NCBI RefSeq assembly: GCF_004919085.1
Contig: NZ_STGL01000003.1
Span: 434,001-498,000 of the forward strand
Direction of reading: 5' to 3'
DNA from: Nocardioides sp. GY 10127
GTDB lineage: Bacteria; Actinomycetota; Actinomycetes; Propionibacteriales; Nocardioidaceae
DNA: 64,000 bases
Shown: positions 25,231 through 33,824 of the stretch, piece by piece
Numbering within the stretch: position 1 is the first letter of the stretch
Layout: each line of letters begins with the position of its first letter
The notes under the pieces: model-generated
Seen by the model: only the letters and a program-made list of their open reading frames with translations
Databases searched by the model: none
Told to the model about the DNA's origin: nothing
Program-made: the position numbers and the translations under genes

Positions 25231-26328
25231 TCAGGCCTCGGCCCGCAGCGCCGCGTAGGCGGGCTTGATGACGTCCTCGATGAGCGCGAGCCGCTCGTCG
25301 AAGGGCAGGAACGCCGACTTCATCGCGTTGATCGTGAACCACTCGAGCCGGTCGAGGTCGAACCCGAAGGCCTCGACGAGCGCCGCCATCTCCGCGGTCA
25401 TCGACGTGCGGCTCATGAGCCGGTTGTCGGTGTTGACGGTGACCCGGAACCGCAGGTCGGTGAGCAGCCCGATCGGGTGCTCCGCGATCGAGGGCGCGGC
25501 GCCCGTCTGCACGTTGGAGGCCGGTGCGAGCTCGAGCGGGATGCGCTTGTCCCGGACGTAGGAGGCGAGCGGACCCAGCGTGACCGTGCCGTCCTCACCC
25601 ACCGTGATGTCGTCGACGATCCGCACGCCGTGACCGAGCCGGTCGGCCCCGCACCACTGGATCGCCTCCCAGATCGAGGGCAGGCCGAACGCCTCGCCGG
25701 CGTGGATGGTGATGTGCCCGTTGGCCCGCTTCACCTTCTCGAACGCGTCCAGGTGCCGGGTGGGAGGGAAGCCGGCCTCGGCCCCGGCGATGTCGAAGCC
25801 GGCCACGCCGCGGCCGCGCCAGGCGTTGGCGAGCTCGGCGATCTCGCTGGAGCGGGCGGCGTGCCGCATCGCCGTGAGCAGCTGGCGGACGACGATCCGG
25901 CCGCCCTGCTCGGCGGCACCCTCGTCCAGGCCCTGCTGGACGGCCTCGACGGCCTCGTCCAGGCTCAGCCCGCTCTCGGTGTGCTGCTCGGGCGCCCAGC
26001 GCAGCTCGGCGTAGACGACGCCGTCGGCGGCCAGGTCCTCGACGCACTCGCGCGCGACCCGGGTGAGCGCCGGCGCCGTCTGCATCACCGCGACGGTGTG
26101 CACGAACGTCTCCAGGTACCGCTCCAGCGAGCCGGAGTCCGCCGCCTCGGCGAACCAGGTCGCCAGCCCCTCGGCGTCGTCGGCGGGCAGCGGGTGGCCG
26201 ATCTCGCCGGCCAGCTCGAGCACCGTGCGCGGCCGCAGGCCACCGTCGAGGTGGTCGTGGAGGAGGACCTTCGGGGCGCGGCGCACCTGGTCGAGGGTGG
26301 GGGTAGGTTGCGCGGGGGTGACGCTCAT
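25231..26328 (-). CDS. add: Adenosine deaminase
   Basis: Protein of 365 residues. The metal-binding HxH is His24/His26 in [19 protein letters not shown] near 205 supplies the further His and the catalytic Glu; the usual final SLNTDDP motif reads VNTDNRLMS, with the Asp kept and an Asn after it, a pattern I recall from actinobacterial Add. It converts adenosine and deoxyadenosine to inosine forms, which feed PNP. The frame is open to 26691, but ATG 26328 directly precedes the family core. It is divergent from the MaoC-like gene. Confidence 0.94.
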   Translation of the reverse strand: MSVTPAQPTPTLDQVRRAPKVLLHDHLDGGLRPRTVLELAGEIGHPLPADDAEGLATWFAEAADSGSLERYLETFVHTVAVMQTAPALTRVARECVEDLAADGVVYAELRWAPEQHTESGLSLDEAVEAVQQGLDEGAAEQGGRIVVRQLLTAMRHAARSSEIAELANAWRGRGVAGFDIAGAEAGFPPTRHLDAFEKVKRANGHITIHAGEAFGLPSIWEAIQWCGADRLGHGVRIVDDITVGEDGTVTLGPLASYVRDKRIPLELAPASNVQTGAAPSIAEHPIGLLTDLRFRVTVNTDNRLMSRTSMTAEMAALVEAFGFDLDRLEWFTINAMKSAFLPFDERLALIEDVIKPAYAALRAEA

Positions 26329-26428
26329 GGCGTCATCCAACCACCTGGGCGCCCCGCTCCCCCACACGCGCGGGCCGCCGCGACGACCTGTCACCGACCC
26401 GCGCACTCCTCCCGGGAGGGACCTCACC

Positions 26429-26890
26429 GTGATCGTGTTCAGCAGCCTCGAGGACGTCATCGCCACCGCCGGCACCGACCTGGGCGTCTCCGCCTGGCTC
26501 GAGGTGGACCAGGCGCGGGTGGACGCCTTCGCCGACGCCACCGGCGACCACCAGTGGATCCACGTCGACCCCGAGCGCGCGGCCGCCTCCACGTTCGGCG
26601 GCACCATCGCCCACGGCTTCCTCACGCTCTCGCTGCTGCCGCGGCTCGGGGCGGACGTGTTCCGCTTCGACACCGGCGGCGCCGTCCTCAACTACGGCCT
26701 GGACAAGGTGCGGTTCCCCGCCCCCCTGCCGGTCGGCCGCCGGGTGCGCAGCCACGTGCGGCTCGACGCCGCCGAGGAGACCGGCGCGGGCGTGCGGGCG
26801 CGGCTGGTCCACACCGTGGAGATCGAGGACCACCCCCGCCCCGCGTGCGTCGCCGAGACGCTGGTGCTGCTGGTGGCCCAGCCGTCCTGA
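26429..26890 (+). CDS. MaoC family (hot-dog) dehydratase
   Basis: Protein of 153 residues with the R-hydratase-type signature: the catalytic Asp and His in [12 protein letters not shown] near 34-45, followed by [16 protein letters not shown] near 60-75. Family members hydrate trans-2-enoyl thioesters or related substrates. GTG 26429 has GGGAGGG eight bases before it, which fixes the start against a longer open frame. It is a lone plus-strand gene between add and deoA, with no lipid genes near, so the substrate cannot be inferred. Confidence 0.87.
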   Translation: MIVFSSLEDVIATAGTDLGVSAWLEVDQARVDAFADATGDHQWIHVDPERAAASTFGGTIAHGFLTLSLLPRLGADVFRFDTGGAVLNYGLDKVRFPAPLPVGRRVRSHVRLDAAEETGAGVRARLVHTVEIEDHPRPACVAETLVLLVAQPS

Positions 26891-26913
26891 GCCCCGCCGG
26901 GGCCTGCCTCAGG
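26886..26913. terminator. Compact bidirectional terminator between MaoC and deoA
   Basis: CCTGAG / CTCAGG form the outer stem and GCCCC / GGGGC an inner one. Both stop codons (26888-26890 plus, 26909-26911 minus) lie inside the hairpin. Confidence 0.6.
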
Positions 26914-28189
26914 CGATCCGGTCGATGACGAGCGGGCCGGGCGTGACGACGGTCCCCGGGGCGGCGATCTCCCAGCCGCCGTCGAGCGAGGCCAGGGCCC
27001 GCTCGAAGCGCTCCGGGGTGTCGGTGAGCAGCGTGAACAGCGGTTGCCCGGCCGTCACGACGTCCCCGGGTCGGGCGTGCCAGCGGACGCCGGCCCCGGC
27101 CTGCACGGGGTCCTCCTGCCGGGCGCGGCCGGCGCCGAGGCGCCACGCGGCCAGGCCCACGCTCATCGCGTCGAGGCGGGAGAGGACGCCGTCCGTCGGC
27201 GCCGTGACCACGTGCGACTCGGCCGCGACCGGTAGCGGGGCGTCCGGGTCGCCGCCCTGCGCGGAGATCATCCGGCGCCAGGCGTCCATGGCGGAGCCGT
27301 CGGCGAGCTTCTCGGCGGGGTCGACGTCGGTGACCCCGGCGCCGGCGAGCATCTCCCGGGCCAGGGCGAGGGTCAGCTCCACCACGTCCGCGGGGCCGCC
27401 GCCGGCGAGGACCTCGACCGACTCCTCGACCTCGATGGCGTTGCCGGCGGTGAGGCCCAGCGGCACGGACATGTCGGTGAGCAGCGCGGTGGTGCGCACG
27501 CCAGCGTCGGTGCCGAGCTCGACCATCGTCCTCGCCAGCTCGCGGGCCTTCTCCAGGTCCTTCATGAAGGCGCCGGAGCCGACCTTCACGTCGAGGACGA
27601 GGGTGCCGGTGCCCTCGGCGATCTTCTTGCTCATGATCGAGGAGGCGATGAGCGGGATGGCCTCGACGGTGCCGGTGACGTCGCGCAGCGCGTAGAGCTT
27701 CTTGTCGGCCGGGGCGAGGCCGGAGCCGGCGGCGCACACGACCGCACCGACGTCCTCGAGCTGGGCGAGCATGGCCGCGTTGGAGAGCCCCGCGCGCCAG
27801 CCGGCGACCGACTCCAGCTTGTCCAGGGTGCCGCCGGTGTGGCCGAGGCCGCGCCCGGACAGCTGCGGCACGGCCACGCCGCAGGCGGCGACCAGCGGCG
27901 CGAGCGGGAGGGTGATCTTGTCGCCGACCCCGCCGGTGGAGTGCTTGTCGGCGGTGGGCCGGGAGAGCGCGGAGAAGTCCATCCGCTCCCCCGAGGCGAT
28001 CATCGCGGCCGTCCAGCGCGCGATCTCGCGGCGGTCCATCCCGTTGAGGAGGATCGCCATGGCCAGGGCCGACATCTGCTCGTGGGCGACCTCGCCGCGC
28101 GTGTAGGCGTCGATGACCCAGTCGATCTGGCTGTCGGAGAGTGCGGCGCCGTCGCGCTTGGCGACGATCACCTCCACCGCGTCGTGCAC
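26909..28189 (-). CDS. deoA: Thymidine phosphorylase
   Basis: Protein of 426 residues, the standard length. The phosphate-binding signature KHSTGGVGDK lies at 82-91, followed by the SGRGLGHTGGTLDKLESV block characteristic of pyrimidine nucleoside phosphorylases. It splits thymidine and deoxyuridine into base and deoxyribose-1-phosphate. GAGGA precedes the GTG by five bases. It is the fourth enzyme downstream in the nucleoside importer region, 84 bases after the P450, and would supply DeoC through the mutase. Confidence 0.95.
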   Translation of the reverse strand: MHDAVEVIVAKRDGAALSDSQIDWVIDAYTRGEVAHEQMSALAMAILLNGMDRREIARWTAAMIASGERMDFSALSRPTADKHSTGGVGDKITLPLAPLVAACGVAVPQLSGRGLGHTGGTLDKLESVAGWRAGLSNAAMLAQLEDVGAVVCAAGSGLAPADKKLYALRDVTGTVEAIPLIASSIMSKKIAEGTGTLVLDVKVGSGAFMKDLEKARELARTMVELGTDAGVRTTALLTDMSVPLGLTAGNAIEVEESVEVLAGGGPADVVELTLALAREMLAGAGVTDVDPAEKLADGSAMDAWRRMISAQGGDPDAPLPVAAESHVVTAPTDGVLSRLDAMSVGLAAWRLGAGRARQEDPVQAGAGVRWHARPGDVVTAGQPLFTLLTDTPERFERALASLDGGWEIAAPGTVVTPGPLVIDRIA

Positions 28190-28230
28190 GTCAGTTCCTC
28201 GCAGAAGGTGGGGCGGGATCGGGGTTGGTC

Positions 28231-28252
28231 GTGGGGTGGGCGTGGGGTGGGC
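28231..28252. repeat. 11-bp tandem repeat (2 exact copies)
   Basis: GTGGGGTGGGC twice, then a partial third copy, in the 84-base gap between the P450 stop and the deoA start. Confidence 0.85.
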
Positions 28253-28273
28253 GTGGCCCGGTTCTGGGGAGCC

Positions 28274-29452
28274 TCACGCCCGCACCCGCAGGGACGTGTG
28301 CCCCCGCAGGACGAAGGTGCCACGGGGCACGGGGTCGCCGTCGAGGCGCAGCGTCTCGTGGCGGCTGAGCAGGGCGCCGAGCGACTCCGCGAGCTCCATC
28401 CGGGCCAGCGGCGCCCCCAGGCAGAAGTGGACGCCGACACCGAACGCGAGGTGCGGGTTGACGGCCCTGTCCAGCCGCATCTCGTCCGGCTCCTCGAAGA
28501 CGGCCGGGTCGCGGTTGGCCGCCCCCAGCAGCGCGCAGATCTTCTGGCCGGGCTCGACGACCACCGCGGCGTCCCCCGTGCCCACCTCGACGGGCTCGGT
28601 GGCGGTGCGCTCGAAGAGCTGGAGCGCGGAGTCGAACCGGAGCATCTCCTCGACGGCCGGCGCGAGCTCGGCCGCGTCGGTCGAGGTGGGGCGCAGCCCG
28701 CGGGCGAGCATGGCCGCGAGGCCGTTGCCGAAGACGTTGACGGACGCCTCGTGCCCGGCGTTGAGGAGCAGCACGATGGCCGCGACGACCTCGTCGTCGG
28801 TGAGCTCGGTGGCCACCAGGTCGCTGATCAGGTCGTCGGCGGGCAGCCGCCGGCGCGTGGCCGCCAGGTCGCGGGCCAGCGCGGCGAAGTCGGTGGCCGC
28901 GCGGACGGCCTCGTCCACGACCTGCTCGCTCGGGGAGACCTCGTACATCCGGACGATCGCCTGCGACCAGTGGCGCAGGTCGGCGGCGTGCGAGGCCGGG
29001 ACGCCGAGCAGCTCGGCGATGACGAGCACCGGCAGCGGCTCGGCGTACTCGGCGATCACGTCGAAGCCCGCCGGGTCGACGGCGTCCAGGAGCTCGGCGG
29101 CGAGCTCGCGCACGCGCGGGCGCAGCCGCTCCACGTGCCCGCGGGCGAACGCGGAGGCCACCGGACGCCGCAGCCGGGTGTGCGCCGGCGGCTCGTTCTC
29201 CATCATCTGGTTGCGGTGCAGCAGGTTGAACGGCTCGAGCCGGTCCGCGGGCTGCTTGTCCTGCCAGATCCGGCCGAGCCGGCGGTCCCGCTGGACCTGC
29301 CCCACGGTGGCGTGCGCGAACGTCAGCCAGGAGCCGGACGCCTCGTGCCAGGCCACCGGGTGCAGGGCCCGCTCCGCCGCGAAGACGGGGTAGGGGTCGG
29401 CGACGAAGGCCGGGTCAGCGAGGTCGATCGAGGTCGTCGGGGCCGAAGGCAT
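28274..29452 (-). CDS. Cytochrome P450
   Basis: Protein of 392 residues, the usual soluble bacterial P450 size. The heme-ligand loop FGVGVHFCLG supplies Cys344; the K-helix ExxR is in EEMLRFDSALQLFERTA; the I-helix reads LLNAGHEAS, with Ser where Thr is usual after the acid. A substrate monooxygenation is expected, but no ferredoxin or reductase lies close by. It begins inside the end of cdd (38-base overlap) and precedes deoA, so it is embedded in a nucleoside salvage operon, which is unusual. Substrate unknown. Confidence 0.93.
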   Translation of the reverse strand: MPSAPTTSIDLADPAFVADPYPVFAAERALHPVAWHEASGSWLTFAHATVGQVQRDRRLGRIWQDKQPADRLEPFNLLHRNQMMENEPPAHTRLRRPVASAFARGHVERLRPRVRELAAELLDAVDPAGFDVIAEYAEPLPVLVIAELLGVPASHAADLRHWSQAIVRMYEVSPSEQVVDEAVRAATDFAALARDLAATRRRLPADDLISDLVATELTDDEVVAAIVLLLNAGHEASVNVFGNGLAAMLARGLRPTSTDAAELAPAVEEMLRFDSALQLFERTATEPVEVGTGDAAVVVEPGQKICALLGAANRDPAVFEEPDEMRLDRAVNPHLAFGVGVHFCLGAPLARMELAESLGALLSRHETLRLDGDPVPRGTFVLRGHTSLRVRA

Positions 29453-29810
29453 CGGGCAGCACCTCCTCCATGGTCCGGACGCCGGAGGCGGTGAGCAGCT
29501 CCAGGGCCGCGCCGCCGTTCTCCCACAGCAGCTGGCGGCAGCGGCCGCACGGCATGATCAGCCGCCCGTCCCCGCCGACGCAGACGAAGTGGGTGAGCCG
29601 ACCGCCGCCGGAGCGGTGCAGCTCGCTGACCAGCCCGCACTCCGCGCAGAGCGCCACCCCGTAGGCGGCGTTCTCGACGTTGCAGCCGGAGACCAGGCGC
29701 CCGTCGTCGACGCGGGCGGCCGCGCCCACGGTGAAGCCCGAGTAGGGGGCGTAGGCGTGCCCCATGGCCTCCCGCGCGAGCGCGGTGAGGCCGTCCCAGT
29801 CGACGTCCAC
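29415..29810 (-). CDS. cdd: Cytidine deaminase
   Basis: Protein of 131 residues, tetrameric CDA class. Zinc ligands Cys55 (in CAE with catalytic Glu57), Cys88 and Cys91 (PCGRC), and CNVENAAYG at 43-51 for substrate binding. It turns cytidine and deoxycytidine into uridine forms. The GTG start shares one base with the TAG stop of the permease gene before it, so it is translated together with the importer. Its 3' end runs 38 bases into the P450 gene. Confidence 0.95.
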   Translation of the reverse strand: MDVDWDGLTALAREAMGHAYAPYSGFTVGAAARVDDGRLVSGCNVENAAYGVALCAECGLVSELHRSGGGRLTHFVCVGGDGRLIMPCGRCRQLLWENGGAALELLTASGVRTMEEVLPDAFGPDDLDRPR

Positions 29811-31078
29811 TAGCCGACGCTGCCCTTGCGGTAGACGAGGCCGTCGGCCGCGGGCGGCCGGAGCCGCTGCGAGGCGAGGCTGAGGACCAGCAGGGTCGCC
29901 AGGTACGGGGTGAGGCCGGTGAACTCGCGCGGCACCGTGTCGGTGAGCAGGTACCAGAGCAGGAAGGCGAGGCCGAAGACCCCGAAGAGGCCGGCGCCGA
30001 CCCACTGCTTGCGCCAGCCGCGCAGCGCGGCCATCGCCAGCAGGCCCAGGGCGACCAGCAGGAGCAGCGCGTGCACCGCCTCGGGGCTGCGCAGCCGGAG
30101 AGCGTCGGTGTAGCCGAACATCGCCGAGGCGCCGACGGTGCCCCAGGGCGTCCAGTTGCCGAAGATCATCGCCGCGAGGCCGATGTAGCCGCGTCCGCCG
30201 GACTGGTTCGTGACGAAGCCGCTCGCCGAGACCAGCGCCAGGAAGGCGCCGCCCAGGCCCGCGAACGCGCCGCTGACCAGCACGGCGACATACTTGTAGA
30301 GGTAGACGTTGACGCCGAGCGACTCGGCCGCCGACGGGCTCTCGCCGCAGGCGCGCAGCCGCAGGCCGAACGGCGTGCGCCACAGCACCCACGAGGTGAG
30401 CAGCACGAGCAGCACGATGAGGATCGTGAAGACGGACAGCTTGGTGGAGAGGGCGGCGAGGAAGCCCGCGACGTCCGAGACGAGGAACCAGCCCTGGTCG
30501 TTGAGCCAGACCATGGCGTCCGAGAACCCCGGGACCGTCACGTAGGGCAGCGGGTCGAGGCCGGTGAGCTGGCGGGGTCCGCCGTACTGCAGGTCGGAGA
30601 AGAACGCCTCCGCCATGAACGTGGTCGCGCCCAGGCCGATGATGTTGATCGCGACGCCGGAGACGACGTGGTCGACGCCGAAGGTGACCGTGGCGACCGC
30701 GTGCAGCAGCCCGCCGATGGCGCCGAGCAGGGCCGCCCCCAGGAGCCCGTGCCAGGGCCCGTACCAGTAGGTGAAGTAGGCCGCGCCCCAGGTGCCGAGC
30801 AGCATCTGGCCCTCGAGGCCGATGTTGACGACGCCGGCGCGCTCGGACCACAGACCGCCGAGGCCGGCGAGCAGGATCGGGCAGGCCGCGAGGATGGCCG
30901 CGCGCAGCGTCGCCTCGGAGGTGATGTCGTCGGTGCCGCTGACGATCCGCACGAGCGAGACCACCGCGAGCACGCCCAGGACGAGCAGCCAGCCCTTGGT
31001 GCGGGCCCGGGCGTAGCGCTGGGCGAGCGGCGACGGGCCGCCGGTCGGGGTCGTCGTGGACGGTGCGGGGGCGCTCAC
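29810..31078 (-). CDS. Nucleoside ABC importer permease 2 (BMP-associated)
   Basis: Protein of 422 residues with about ten membrane helices. The GLGGLWSERAGVVNIGLEGQM block is the hallmark of the second permease of BMP-type (guanosine/purine nucleoside) ABC importers, and GYTDALRLR-type and GRGYIGLAAMIFG segments are typical. An unusual internal stretch of about 60 residues (near 120-190) and a C-terminal extra helix group make it longer than the roughly 310-residue homologues. GTG start overlaps the preceding permease stop by four bases. Confidence 0.9.
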   Translation of the reverse strand: MSAPAPSTTTPTGGPSPLAQRYARARTKGWLLVLGVLAVVSLVRIVSGTDDITSEATLRAAILAACPILLAGLGGLWSERAGVVNIGLEGQMLLGTWGAAYFTYWYGPWHGLLGAALLGAIGGLLHAVATVTFGVDHVVSGVAINIIGLGATTFMAEAFFSDLQYGGPRQLTGLDPLPYVTVPGFSDAMVWLNDQGWFLVSDVAGFLAALSTKLSVFTILIVLLVLLTSWVLWRTPFGLRLRACGESPSAAESLGVNVYLYKYVAVLVSGAFAGLGGAFLALVSASGFVTNQSGGRGYIGLAAMIFGNWTPWGTVGASAMFGYTDALRLRSPEAVHALLLLVALGLLAMAALRGWRKQWVGAGLFGVFGLAFLLWYLLTDTVPREFTGLTPYLATLLVLSLASQRLRPPAADGLVYRKGSVG

Positions 31079-32169
31079 GCCGCCACCTCCTGGTTGACGG
31101 GCGCGGTGGCCCGGGCCACGGCACGCTGCTCGACACGGCTGCGGGAGCGTCGCACGAGCTCGTAGGCCACGACGACCGCGAGCACCGCGACGCCCTGGGT
31201 GATCTGGACGACGCTGGAGGAGATGTCGGTCTGGAGCGTCAGCGAGTTCGACTGCGCCGAGAGGAAGGCGAACAGCAGGGCGCCGAACACCATGCCCAGC
31301 GGCTGGTTGCGGCCCAGCAGCGCCACGGCGATGCCGGTGAACCCGAGGCCGGCCTGGAACGTCGTCCCGTAGACGTGCGCGGAGCCGAAGTAGGCCGGCA
31401 TCCAGATGAGGCCGGCGACGCCGCCGGAGAGCAGCATCGCGACGAGGGTCATCCGCTCCACGCTCACGCCCGAGGCGACGGCCGCGGTCGTGGAGGCGCC
31501 GGTGGCGCGCAGGTCGAAGCCGAGGCGGGTGCGCGAGAGGAGCACCCAGAAGCCGACGCCGACGAGGACGGCCAGCAGGTCCAGCGACCAGATCGCGCCG
31601 TCGGCCGAGGTGAAGGGCGTCCAGCCGGGCACCCAGGAGGACTCGGGCGCCGTCGCGGTGTTCACCTGGTTGCCGCCGTGCACGCCGTACTTGTCGAGGA
31701 AGTAGCTGACGACGATGCCCGCGATCGCGTTGAGCATGATCGTCGAGATGACCTCGCTGACGCCGCGGTAGGTCTTCAGCAGGCCGGCGATACCGGCCCA
31801 GGCCGCGCCGACCGCGATCGCGATGACGAGGCCGAGCACGATGTTGACGAACCCGGGCAGCAGAGCGGCACCGACGAAGGTCGCGGCGGCGTAGGAGGCC
31901 ACCAGGTACTGGCCCTCGACGCCGATGTTGAACAGGTTCATCCGGAAGCCGATCGCCACGGCGACCGCCGAGAGGTAGATCATCGACGACTGGTTGACGA
32001 TGTTGACCAGGATGCGGTCCTGCGGGACCGCCAGCATGATCGACCAGAAGCTCCCGACGCCCGAGTCGCTGCCCGAGGCGATGATGACGACGCTGGTCGC
32101 CACGACGGCGATCGCCACGGCGATCACCGGCGCGAGCAGCCCGAAGAACAGGCTCCTGAGGGCGTTCAC
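31075..32169 (-). CDS. Nucleoside ABC importer permease 1 (BMP-associated)
   Basis: Protein of 364 residues, all helical and hydrophobic, with FRMNLFNIGVEGQYLVASYAA, the matching family block of the first permease, and TYRGVSEVISTIMLN for ATPase coupling. It forms the membrane channel with the next gene. GTG start overlaps the ATPase stop by four bases (GTGA), and its own stop overlaps the next start in the same way. Confidence 0.91.
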   Translation of the reverse strand: MNALRSLFFGLLAPVIAVAIAVVATSVVIIASGSDSGVGSFWSIMLAVPQDRILVNIVNQSSMIYLSAVAVAIGFRMNLFNIGVEGQYLVASYAAATFVGAALLPGFVNIVLGLVIAIAVGAAWAGIAGLLKTYRGVSEVISTIMLNAIAGIVVSYFLDKYGVHGGNQVNTATAPESSWVPGWTPFTSADGAIWSLDLLAVLVGVGFWVLLSRTRLGFDLRATGASTTAAVASGVSVERMTLVAMLLSGGVAGLIWMPAYFGSAHVYGTTFQAGLGFTGIAVALLGRNQPLGMVFGALLFAFLSAQSNSLTLQTDISSSVVQITQGVAVLAVVVAYELVRRSRSRVEQRAVARATAPVNQEVAA

Positions 32170-33689
32170 TGGTCTCCTCCGGTCATGGCGGCGCCGAGGT
32201 CGCGGGGCGTGACCTCGGAGGGGTCGAACTCGCCGACCAGGCGTCCGCGCAGGATGACGTCGATGCGGTCCGAGAGGCCGATGAGCTCGTCGAGGTCGGC
32301 CGAGATGAGCAGGACGGCGAGGCCGGCCGCCCGGGCGGCGCTGAGGTGCCCCCAGATCGCCGCCTGCGCGCCGACGTCCACGCCGCGGGTCGGGTGGGCG
32401 GCGATGAGCAGCACGGGCTCGCCGCGCAGCTCCCGGCCGATGATCAGCTTCTGCTGGTTGCCGCCGGACAGCGCGCGGGCGGCGGTGTCGATGCCGGGCG
32501 TCCGGACGTCGAACTCCTCGACGATGGCGCGGGTGTCGGAACGCGCGCCCTCGCGGTCGATCCAGGGGCCGCGCGAGTTCGGCCGCTCCCCCTGGTGGCC
32601 CAGGATGCGGTTCTCCCACAGCGGGGAGTCCAGGAGCAGGCCGTGGCGGTGGCGGTCCTCGGGGATGTAGCCGATGCCGGACTCGCGGCGCTCGCGCGTC
32701 GTCCAGCCGGTGATGTCCTCGGTGCCCAGGACGATCCGGCCGGCCGTGGCCTTGCGCATGCCCATGATGGTCTCGACGAGCTCGGCCTGGCCGTTGCCCT
32801 CGACGCCGGCGAGGCCGAGGACCTCGCCGCGGTGGATGGTCAGGTCGATGCCGGACAGGACGGCGCGGCCGTCCTCCTCCAGCCCGAGGCCCTCGAGGCG
32901 CAGCTGGACCACGTCGGTGACGGTGGACTCCCCCGTGCCCGGGGACGGCAGCTCCGAGCCGACCATGAGCTCGGCGAGCTCACGCTTGGTGGTCTCGGCG
33001 GGCACCGCGGTGCCGACCGTGGTGCCGCGCCGCATGATCGTGATGTCGTCGGCGATCGCGAGGACCTCGTCGAGCTTGTGCGAGATGAAGAGCAGCGAGT
33101 GGCCGTGCGCGCGCAGGTCGGAGAGGTTGCGGAAGAGCGCCTCGACCTCCTGCGGGACCAGCACCGCGGTGGGCTCGTCGAGGATGATCACCTTCGCGCC
33201 CCGGTAGAGGACCTTGAGGATCTCCAGGCGCTGGCGGTCGGCGACGCCCAGCTTCTCGACGAGGACGTCGGGGCGCAGGCCGAAGCCGTAGCGCTCCGAG
33301 ATCGCCTCGAACTCGCGGCGGGCGGCGCCGCGGATGCCGTGCAGCTTCTCGGCGCCGAGGACGACGTTCTCCAGCGCGGTCAGGTTGTCGGCCAGCATGA
33401 AGTGCTGGAACACCATCCCGATGCCCACGGAGATCGCGTCCGACGGGCTCGAGAACCGGCGGGCCTCGCCGCCGATCTCGATCGTGCCGTCGTCCGGCTT
33501 CTGGACCCCGTAGAGGATCTTCATCAGCGTCGACTTGCCGGCGCCGTTCTCGCCGACGAGGGCGTGCACGGTGCCGGGGCGGATCAGCACGTCGACGTCG
33601 TGGTTGGCCACGACGCCCGGGAACCGCTTGCCGATGCCGGAGAGCCGCACCTCGGGCGCGGCCTCGGCGACGGTCTGCTGCGGGCTCAA
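32166..33689 (-). CDS. Nucleoside ABC importer ATP-binding protein (two ABC domains)
   Basis: Protein of 507 residues with two ABC domains. The first has a normal Walker A (GENGAGKST) and LDEPTAVLVPQE; the second has GVEGNGQAELVETI in place of a canonical P-loop and the signature LSGGNQQKLIIGREL, the pattern of RbsA/YufO-type ATPases. Start: a TTG at 33689 preceded by an ideal GCAGGAGG site with a 5-base gap; upstream in-frame starts lie in the terminator hairpin. It energises the two permeases that follow, with coupled overlaps. Confidence 0.92.
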   Translation of the reverse strand: MSPQQTVAEAAPEVRLSGIGKRFPGVVANHDVDVLIRPGTVHALVGENGAGKSTLMKILYGVQKPDDGTIEIGGEARRFSSPSDAISVGIGMVFQHFMLADNLTALENVVLGAEKLHGIRGAARREFEAISERYGFGLRPDVLVEKLGVADRQRLEILKVLYRGAKVIILDEPTAVLVPQEVEALFRNLSDLRAHGHSLLFISHKLDEVLAIADDITIMRRGTTVGTAVPAETTKRELAELMVGSELPSPGTGESTVTDVVQLRLEGLGLEEDGRAVLSGIDLTIHRGEVLGLAGVEGNGQAELVETIMGMRKATAGRIVLGTEDITGWTTRERRESGIGYIPEDRHRHGLLLDSPLWENRILGHQGERPNSRGPWIDREGARSDTRAIVEEFDVRTPGIDTAARALSGGNQQKLIIGRELRGEPVLLIAAHPTRGVDVGAQAAIWGHLSAARAAGLAVLLISADLDELIGLSDRIDVILRGRLVGEFDPSEVTPRDLGAAMTGGDQ

Positions 33690-33747
33690 CGGACCTCCTG
33701 CGGGACGGGACCGGCCGGGAGGGCCGGGAAGGGACGGGCACGGCGAA

Positions 33748-33779
33748 CGGGCCCGGGGAGCCGTGGCTCCCCGGGCCCG
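33748..33779. terminator. Very strong hairpin between the BMP lipoprotein and ATPase genes
   Basis: Perfect 15-base arms CGGGCCCGGGGAGCC and GGCTCCCCGGGCCCG around GT. It lies 45 bases past the lipoprotein stop and 59 bases before the TTG of the ATPase gene on the minus strand, the place for a partial terminator or an RNA-stabilising hairpin that yields more binding protein than transporter. Confidence 0.75.
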
Positions 33780-33824
33780 CACGCTACTTCAGCGCGGAGG
33801 GGCGGTCACGCGACCGCCCTCTCG

